Positions 4,716-9,142 of a stretch of DNA of 10,436 nt are shown one piece after another. Location of the stretch: assembly GCA_001821915.1 (NCBI GenBank), contig MHOR01000031.1:10122-20557 (forward strand), given 5' to 3'. The notes under the pieces are model-generated. The model saw only the letters and a program-made list of their open reading frames with translations, had not been told where the DNA came from and ran no database searches. The position numbers and the translations under genes are program-made. Within the stretch, counting starts at the first letter, position 1. Each line of letters opens with the position of its first letter. Source of the stretch: Candidatus Staskawiczbacteria bacterium RIFCSPHIGHO2_02_FULL_34_10. Lineage in GTDB: Bacteria > Patescibacteriota > Minisyncoccia > Minisyncoccales > Staskawiczbacteraceae.

Positions 4716-5823
4716 ATGGTTGATTCATTTGAGGATATAAATAAATTAGAAGAACAGCTCCATTATTTAGTGGACTATCTTTGAGTTAGATTTTAAGGAA
4801 AAGGAGATTAAAGAATTGGAGTTAGAAGTACAAAAAACTGATTTTTGGAAGGACCAAAGCTATGCCACTAAAATAAGTCAAAAAATTTCTGAATTAAAAG
4901 AAGAAATTGAAAATATTGAAATAATAAAAAAGGAATTAGAGGATTTAAAGGAGTTAAATAATTTAGCAAAAGATGAAGATGAATTATCTAGTGAACTAAG
5001 CATAAATTATGATGAAGTTAAGGCAAGAATACAAAAGGAAGAATTTAGAATTTTTTTATCTGGACAATACGATAAAAATGACGCTATTTTAGAAATATTT
5101 TCTGGAGCTGGCGGTCAGGATGCGCAAGATTGGGCGACAATGCTTTTAAGAATGTATGAAAGATATTTAGCTAAAAAAGGTTTTAAAGTTAAAGTTTTGC
5201 ACCAGTCTTTTGGGCAGTCAGGTGGTCCAGATGGAAGAATTGGGACAAAGTCTGTAATGATAGAAATAAAAGGTAAATATGCTTACGGATTTTTAAAAAA
5301 AGAAACGGGAGTGCATAGGCTAGTTAGAATTTCTCCATTTTCAGCTCAAAAACTGAGGCACACATCATTTGTGTTGGTTGATGTTTTACCCCAAATAGAT
5401 GGCGATCAAGCAGAAATAGAAATAAGACCGGAAGATTTAAAAGTTGATACATTTAGAGCTTCTGGGCCAGGTGGTCAATATGTAAATAAAACAGAGTCAG
5501 CTATAAGAATTACTCACTTACCAACTAAAATTGTGGTAGCTTGCCAAACAGAAAGAATGCAGGGTAAAAATAAAGAGCATGCAATGAAAATATTGTATTC
5601 AAAATTACACCAACTAAAAGAGCAAGAACACAAAAAAGAATTAAAAGAAATTAAGGGAGAACAAGTTTCGGCTTCGTGGGGAAATCAGATAAGGTCTTAT
5701 GTTTTACACCCATATAAATTAGTAAAAGATTTAAGGACACAGTATGAAACATCGGATACTGAAGGGGTTTTAAATGGAGAGATAGACGAGTTTATCCAAT
5801 CTGAAATTAGAATGTCCAACTAA
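4716..5823 (+). CDS. prfB: Peptide chain release factor 2 (RF2), with programmed +1 frameshift
   Basis: RF2 recognises UGA and UAA in the ribosomal A site and triggers peptidyl-tRNA hydrolysis. A 22-codon first frame starts at ATG 4716 (MVDSFEDINKLEEQLHYLVD and two more residues) and reaches CTT TGA at 4779-4784. Skipping one base moves into the main frame (4783-5823), giving about 368 residues, against 365 in E. coli. The SPF stop-codon recognition tripeptide is at about 206-208 and the GGQ catalytic motif at about 252-254 (GPGGQYVNKTESA). The coiled N-terminal domain is lysine- and glutamate-rich. The frameshift makes RF2 autoregulated: when RF2 is scarce, UGA is read slowly and shifting rises. 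No SD precedes ATG 4716. ftsE follows after 21 nt. Confidence 0.96.
4779..4784 (+). promoter_or_regulatory. RF2 programmed +1 frameshift site (CTT TGA)
   Basis: The slip codon CTT is followed by in-frame TGA, preceded by TAT as in E. coli prfB. The usual internal SD-like stimulator AGGGGG is here only GTGGAC at the equivalent position, so the stimulatory element is weakened or different. The base after TGA is G rather than the common C. Confidence 0.92.
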
Positions 5824-5844
5824 CCTAATTTGAAATTTATAAAG

Positions 5845-6525
5845 ATGATTAAATTTAAAAATGTTACAAAAATATATCCACCTAACTCAGTCGTTTTAGA
5901 AGATATTTCCTTTGAAATTAAAGAGGGCGAGTTTATTTCTATTGTGGGAAAATCTGGCGCCGGCAAAACTACTTTAATTCGCATTATTTTGGGGTTAGAA
6001 AAAGCTACTTATGGTGAAGTTTTTTTCGATGGACAAAATATTAGCGCAATTGACTCAGATGGACTCCAGAAAATAAGAAGAAGAATAGGGGGGATATATC
6101 AAGATTATAAGCTTTTGCCTCTTAAAACTGTATATGAAAATGTTTCTTATATTATGGCTATTGAAGGCAAGGATAATGAAGAAATTAAAAAAGAAGTGCC
6201 TAGAATTCTAGAAGTAATTGGGCTTGGAGAAAAAATTAATAATTTTCCAAGAGAACTTTCGGGCGGAGAACAGCAAAGACTAGCTGTGGCTCGCGCATTT
6301 GTAAATCACCCCGATATTATTATTGCAGACGAACCTACTGGTAACCTTGACCCATATAATACATACGAAGTTATATCGCTATTGGAAAAAATTAATAAAG
6401 CGGGAAAAACGGTAATTTTATCAACTCATGATAGGGAAATTATTAACAAACTAGGCAAAAGAGTGGTAACTATAGAAAATGGTAAGATAATTAGAGACGA
6501 GGAAAAGGGAAGATTTATAATATAA
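5845..6525 (+). CDS. ftsE: Cell division ATP-binding protein FtsE
   Basis: ATPase of the FtsEX complex. It couples ATP hydrolysis to activation of peptidoglycan hydrolases at the division site and sits on the cytoplasmic face of the membrane with FtsX. The protein has 226 residues from ATG 5845, chosen because MIKFKNVTKIYP matches the usual FtsE N-terminus; an in-frame TTG lies 15 nt upstream. Motifs: Walker A GKSGAGKT (35-42), Q-loop Gln86 (YQDYKLLP), ABC signature LSGGEQQ (138-144), Walker B with IIIADEP (Asp162, Glu163), D-loop GNLD and H-loop His195 (STHD). E. coli FtsE has 222 residues. It follows prfB by 21 nt, a common gene order. No SD is visible. A 138-nt gap with a large inverted repeat separates it from ftsX. 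Confidence 0.96.
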   Translation: MIKFKNVTKIYPPNSVVLEDISFEIKEGEFISIVGKSGAGKTTLIRIILGLEKATYGEVFFDGQNISAIDSDGLQKIRRRIGGIYQDYKLLPLKTVYENVSYIMAIEGKDNEEIKKEVPRILEVIGLGEKINNFPRELSGGEQQRLAVARAFVNHPDIIIADEPTGNLDPYNTYEVISLLEKINKAGKTVILSTHDREIINKLGKRVVTIENGKIIRDEEKGRFII

Positions 6526-6663
6526 GCGAGCCATAGCGAAGATTTACCCTGCCCTCTATGAAGTTAAAACAAGTAGAATAAAATAAAAAAAGTTAAGAAA
6601 ATAATTAATTGCATTTTGCCTTAATAGGATTAGCTTAGAGGGCGGGGTGCTCATTTCATTCGC
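6526..6663. repeat. Inverted-repeat spacer between ftsE and ftsX
   Basis: ACCCTGCCCTCTA (6546-6558) pairs with TAGAGGGCGGGGT (6636-6648), 13 positions with one T-G. GAGC (6528-6531) and GCTC (6649-6652) extend it outward with an asymmetric bulge. The 77-nt interior is very AT-rich (A-runs, TTAATTAT-like) and non-coding. There is no U tract after the right arm, so it is not a simple terminator. It looks like an inserted palindromic element or an mRNA processing/attenuation structure. Confidence 0.65.
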
Positions 6664-7578
6664 ATGCTAACAAATTTTAAAAGAGTTTTACGTTTTGCCT
6701 TCGCTGATTTTTACCGTAACAAAGGCATTTCTATTGCAGCAATTTTTGTTTTAGTGATAACCACTTTATTAATTACTGGATTATTTTTCATGCAAGGCAT
6801 AAGTGATTTTATTATCTTACAGGTTAAAGATAAAATTGATATTACAGCATACTTTAAATCCGATACTCAAGAACAAGATATTTTAATTATTAAGGACGAA
6901 ATTTTAAAAGCTTCGCCTGATATTAAAAATATTGAATACGTATCTCAGGAAGATGCCTTAAATGATTTTACTGAAAAGCATAAAGGTAATACTGTTTTTT
7001 CAAAGGCGCTTATAGAAGTTGGCAACAATCCTTTTTTACCATCGCTCAATATAACTACAACTGGGGATACTTTACAGTATGAGAACATATCCAATATTAT
7101 ACAACAGAGTAGATTTAGTGATTTCATTGAAAAAGTTGATTTTTCCCAAAAAAAAGATACAATTGAAAAGATTTTTTCTATAACAAAAAATATTAGTCGC
7201 TTTGGACTAGGTCTTGCAATAATTTTAATATTAGTTGCTGTATTAGTTGTTTTTAATACACTAAAACTTGTAGTTGATAAATCAAAAGAAGAAATAAGTA
7301 CAATGAGAATAGTTGGGGCATCAAGTTGGTTTGTGCGAGCCCCTTTTATATTTCAAGGGGTAATATTTGGATGCATATCATTTGTAGTTTGTTTTTTAGT
7401 GACTATTTTATTATCATATTTATTATCTTCGGGATTATCGGTTATTATGCCAGGATTTAGCTTATCAAACTATTTTGCATCAAATTTATTTGCTATTATT
7501 TTAATACAGTTAGGTTTCGGAGTTATCATAGGAGTGGTTTCAAGTTTTATAGTTGTTAATAAGTATTTGAAGGTCTAA
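6664..7578 (+). CDS. ftsX: Cell division protein FtsX (permease-like)
   Basis: Membrane partner of FtsE. FtsX transmits ATP-driven conformational change to periplasmic or extracellular cell-wall hydrolases. The protein has 304 residues from ATG 6664. The topology is typical: a short cytoplasmic N-terminus (LTNFKRVLRFAFADFYRNKG), TM1 at about 22-46, a large extracellular domain (about 48-178) with the family-typical stretch IEYVSQEDALNDF and PFLPSLNI, then TM2 (about 180-200), TM3 (about 226-255) and TM4 (about 275-298). The cytoplasmic loop after TM2 has EEISTMRIVGAS, the conserved FtsX/MacB-type coupling segment. No SD is visible before the start. The final codon lies 10 nt from the tRNA-Gln gene, so the tRNA may be co-transcribed. 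Confidence 0.95.
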   Translation: MLTNFKRVLRFAFADFYRNKGISIAAIFVLVITTLLITGLFFMQGISDFIILQVKDKIDITAYFKSDTQEQDILIIKDEILKASPDIKNIEYVSQEDALNDFTEKHKGNTVFSKALIEVGNNPFLPSLNITTTGDTLQYENISNIIQQSRFSDFIEKVDFSQKKDTIEKIFSITKNISRFGLGLAIILILVAVLVVFNTLKLVVDKSKEEISTMRIVGASSWFVRAPFIFQGVIFGCISFVVCFLVTILLSYLLSSGLSVIMPGFSLSNYFASNLFAIILIQLGFGVIIGVVSSFIVVNKYLKV

Positions 7579-7587
7579 TCATATAAT

Positions 7588-7658
7588 TGCGGGATCGTCT
7601 AACGGTAGGACAACAGATTCTGGATCTGTTTATCTAGGTTCGAATCCTAGTCCCGCAG
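7588..7658 (+). tRNA. tRNA-Gln(CTG)
   Basis: Acceptor TGCGGGA (7588-7594) pairs with TCCCGCA (7651-7657), giving the U1-A72 pair typical of tRNA-Gln, with discriminator G7658. The anticodon arm is ACAGA-TTCTGGA-TCTGT with anticodon CTG. The T arm is CTAGG-TTCGAAT-CCTAG. No CCA is encoded. It is uninterrupted, unlike the Gly and Thr loci, but is followed by the same type of 3'-end element as the Gly locus. Confidence 0.95.
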
Positions 7659-7833
7659 CAAAATAAATCCACCTTTTTTGGTGGATTTTATTTTACTGCG
7701 TGGCATACTAGGATTCGAACCTCAAAAGGGGTCGGGAAAAAGGATTTTTCCCGTGGCGGAATTATTCAAACCAAGGGGTTTGAAAGAACCCAAAGGGTTC
7801 TTGGTTCCAGCGAAGCGGAATCCTAGTTCCGCA
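7642..7833 (+). repeat. tRNA-3'-end element, copy 2 (after tRNA-Gln)
   Basis: The tRNA-Gln 3' end GAATCCTAGTCCCGCA (7642-7657) recurs at 7818-7833 with one mismatch, 176 nt away (184 nt in copy 1). Between are the terminator-like hairpin, a reverse-complement T arm (ACTAGGATTCGAACC, 7707-7721) and a core matching copy 1. Core hairpins: CGGGAAAAA/TTTTTCCCG (7733-7741/7745-7753), TTCAAACC/GGTTTGAA (7765-7772/7777-7784) and AGAACCC/GGGTTCT (7785-7791/7795-7801). Then come GGTTC, CAGCGAAGCG and GAATCC, that is the T arm with the same 10-nt GCGAAGC-containing insert as copy 1. Arm sequences are Gln-specific while core stems are conserved with paired changes. No coding frame. Confidence 0.72.
7665..7696 (+). 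terminator. Intrinsic terminator/hairpin after tRNA-Gln
   Basis: AAATCCACC (7665-7673) pairs perfectly with GGTGGATTT (7680-7688) around TTTTTT, followed by TTATTTTA. It is also the apex of a longer inverted repeat, because the tRNA-Gln T arm recurs in reverse complement at 7708-7722. Confidence 0.75.
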
Positions 7834-7839
7834 ACAGTC

Positions 7840-7945
7840 TTATGTTAAGTCAGGTGACTGAAACGCATACGATACTTTTCCCTTGATGGCACACCGACTG
7901 AGAGCCGTATCCAGAACAAGAATTCGCCCAAAAGGCGATTTTTTG
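7840..7945 (+). ncRNA. Possible small structured RNA ending at a terminator
   Basis: The segment contains TCAG-GTGA-CTGA (a GNRA-capped 4-bp stem near 7854) and GATAC...GTATC enclosing GGC...GCC (about 7869-7912), and it ends in an intrinsic terminator. No promoter of its own is evident, so it may be the tail of a transcript that includes the tRNA-Gln element. No known RNA family is recognised. Confidence 0.35.
7924..7944 (+). terminator. Intrinsic terminator
   Basis: TCGCC (7924-7928) pairs with GGCGA (7934-7938) around CAAAA, followed by six T. Confidence 0.85.
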
Positions 7946-7972
7946 TTTTAATTTAAATGACAGTATGAATCA

Positions 7973-8000
7973 TTGACATGGGGTCTTGTTGGAGTACAAT
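7973..8000 (+). promoter_or_regulatory. Strong sigma70-type promoter for a small RNA
   Basis: A consensus -35 TTGACA (7973-7978), a 16-nt spacer and -10 TACAAT (7995-8000) predict a start near 8007. No coding frame follows before the terminator at 8119-8139. Confidence 0.75.
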
Positions 8001-8006
8001 TAAGGT

Positions 8007-8139
8007 GGAGGAGGCAAGAGAGAGTGGCGTGGGGTCTGAGTGAATATCTTGAGCTTTAAGAAGCAAGAGGTATCGTAAGGAATCCCGCCAACAGCCTCCG
8101 TTGGCTTGTAGTTATCATCCTCGTTAAAACGAGGTTTTT
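8007..8139 (+). ncRNA. Candidate small RNA (about 130 nt) with a CCTCC-bearing loop
   Basis: It is bounded by a near-consensus promoter and an intrinsic terminator and has no ORF. The 5' end is purine-rich (GGAGGAGGC). A long imperfect hairpin follows, GGCG.GGG near 8026-8034 against CCCGCC at 8084-8089, with an inner ATATCTTG-like stem and GCTT/AAGC. Next is hairpin GCCAAC (8087-8092)-AGCCTCC-GTTGGC (8100-8105), which competes for a few bases with the previous stem. The loop GCCTCC can pair with GGAGGC at 8010-8015 to form a 6-bp pseudoknot, or with SD-like GGAGG sequences in mRNAs. I do not recognise a known family. A 6S-like rod was considered but the hallmark central bubble is not clear. 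Confidence 0.6.
8119..8139 (+). terminator. Intrinsic terminator of the candidate small RNA
   Basis: CCTCGT (8119-8124) pairs with ACGAGG (8129-8134) around TAAA, followed by five T. Confidence 0.88.
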
Positions 8140-8168
8140 GTTTATAAGAGTTGTTCACAGCATATGTA

Positions 8169-8195
8169 TTGACATATAGGGGGAGGGGGTATAAC
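8169..8195 (+). promoter_or_regulatory. csoR promoter with G-tract operator in the spacer
   Basis: -35 TTGACA (8169-8174) and -10 TATAAC (8190-8195) are separated by a short 15-nt spacer. The spacer region is TATA-GGGGG-A-GGGGG-TATA (8175-8193), a G-tract flanked by mirrored TATA. CsoR/RcnR-family repressors bind G/C-tract sites with AT-rich flanks, so this is the likely autoregulatory operator. Its overlap with both promoter elements fits direct occlusion. Confidence 0.68.
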
Positions 8196-8236
8196 CTATA
8201 AGTAGATAGACAAATTACTATTAATATCATAAATAT

Positions 8237-8509
8237 ATGTTAGATCAAAAACTCAAACATCGAGCGGTTCATCGAGCCAAAATTATCAGAGGTCAGTTGG
8301 ACGGTTTGGTGGGGGCTATTGAGGAGGAAGTGTATTGTCCTGAATTATTGGAGCAATCGCTTTCTATTCAAAGGTCGCTCAAAAGCTTGGATGGCTTCCT
8401 TTTGGAAAACCATCTTCGAACTCATATAAAGCATCAGATGGAAACAAAGGGGGAACAGGAAAAGGCAGTAAAAGAATTAATCAAAGTATATACCTTGTCC
8501 CATAAGTAA
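8237..8509 (+). CDS. csoR: CsoR/RcnR-family metal-sensing transcriptional repressor
   Basis: All-helical repressor of 90 residues (DUF156 family). It is active as a multimer and leaves DNA on binding metal. The N-terminal helix has HRAKIIRGQLDGLVGAIEEE, which matches the family DNA-binding and dimer helix. The metal positions are Cys34 (VYCPELL), His59 and His63 (ENHLRTHI). Canonical copper CsoR has Cys-His-Cys at this spacing and the Ni/Co sensor RcnR has Cys-His-His, so the ligand set here is RcnR-like. The following copA-type exporter argues for copper, and the symbol rests on that context. No SD lies before ATG 8237. The G-tract operator at 8175-8193 suggests autoregulation. Confidence 0.88.
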   Translation: MLDQKLKHRAVHRAKIIRGQLDGLVGAIEEEVYCPELLEQSLSIQRSLKSLDGFLLENHLRTHIKHQMETKGEQEKAVKELIKVYTLSHK

Positions 8510-8539
8510 CATATCCGATAAGGCATATGCTTAATAAAT

Positions 8540-8695
8540 ATGCCAGAAAACACATATAAGAAATTGCAAAGGGCCAGGTTGCAATTCCATGACTTGAGAG
8601 CCAAGTTGATTGTTAGAGTCTGGAATCTTGCTAAAAGGTTAGACCCTAAAACCATGAAAGAGGAAAAAAAGAAGAAAAAGCAAAACATTAAATAA
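8540..8695 (+). CDS. Small basic hypothetical protein, 51 aa
   Basis: ATG 8540 to TAA 8693-8695, 30 nt after csoR. The first 36 residues (MPENTYKKLQRARLQFHDLR, then AKLIVRVWNLAKRLD) form an amphipathic basic helix. The C-terminus is a lysine run (KEEKKKKKQNIK). It has no cysteine or histidine cluster suggesting metal binding; His17 is the only His. No SD, as for its neighbours. It is probably in the csoR transcript. Function unknown. Confidence 0.5.
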   Translation: MPENTYKKLQRARLQFHDLRAKLIVRVWNLAKRLDPKTMKEEKKKKKQNIK

Positions 8696-8705
8696 TACTA
8701 TTAAA

Positions 8706-8865
8706 TAGACCTGTTGCTTAGTAAGGTTTTACTGCAAATGAAACCTTTTGGCTTAAAATTTGCCATAATTTTTCGGCTTACCCATAGGGTAAACCTTAAA
8801 ATTCTATCAAATTTTCGCCTAAAATCTTTAATTTTCGTAAGAAACTTTACTAAGCAACAGGTCTA
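8706..8865. mobile_element. MITE with 23/25-bp terminal inverted repeats
   Basis: The left end TAGACCTGTTGCTTAGTAA (8706-8724) and right end TTACTAAGCAACAGGTCTA (8847-8865) are exact reverse complements and extend further with one mismatch. The outermost TA on both sides may be a TA target duplication, as produced by IS630/Tc1-type transposases; this is inference. The interior is AT-rich and itself palindromic, with TTACCC-ATA-GGGTAA near 8778-8792 and TTAAAATTTG/CAAATTTT further out. There is no transposase, so it would be moved in trans. It splits the copper module between the 51-aa gene and the 84-aa membrane gene and ends 12 nt before the latter's start. Confidence 0.82.
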
Positions 8866-8877
8866 ATATTTCATTTT

Positions 8878-9132
8878 ATGATCAACATTAAGCATTTATT
8901 AAAAGTCACTTCGGTTTGGACAAGCATCGTATATGTCATTTGTTATGCAGAGGTAGCTATGTATCCGCCAATAAGGATGATGACCATGCGCTACGCCATG
9001 CATGCTGATGTGAATTTTGTTTCAGGATATTTTGGATTGGGATACTTTATTTCAGGCCTCATTATATGGAATGTAATCGCGCTATTGGCAGTTTGGTTCT
9101 TTGCATGGCTTTTCAATACCATTAAGCAATAA
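8878..9132 (+). CDS. Small two-helix membrane protein (DUF5676-like), copper-module associated
   Basis: The protein has 84 residues from ATG 8878. It begins MINIKHLLKVTSVWTSIVYV, with TM1 at about 12-30. A His- and Met-containing loop follows (MYPPIRMMTMRYAMHADVNF), with TM2 at about 50-78 and the ending WFFAWLFNTIKQ. This matches the pattern I associate with DUF5676-type small membrane proteins found next to copper exporters (W-x-x-YxxC near TM1 and GWLFAWLYN-like C-terminus); the assignment is from memory of the pattern. The five Met residues in the loop could contact Cu(I), which is inference. No SD. copA starts 10 nt after the stop, so the two are co-transcribed. Confidence 0.75.
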   Translation: MINIKHLLKVTSVWTSIVYVICYAEVAMYPPIRMMTMRYAMHADVNFVSGYFGLGYFISGLIIWNVIALLAVWFFAWLFNTIKQ

Positions 9133-9142
9133 TATAAACAAT

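Noticed and set aside
7840..8139. tmRNA, SRP RNA or RNase P RNA
   Set aside because: No tRNA-Ala-like ends, no GGAA-capped SRP helix 8 and no GAGGAAAGUC-type RNase P motif could be found by eye.
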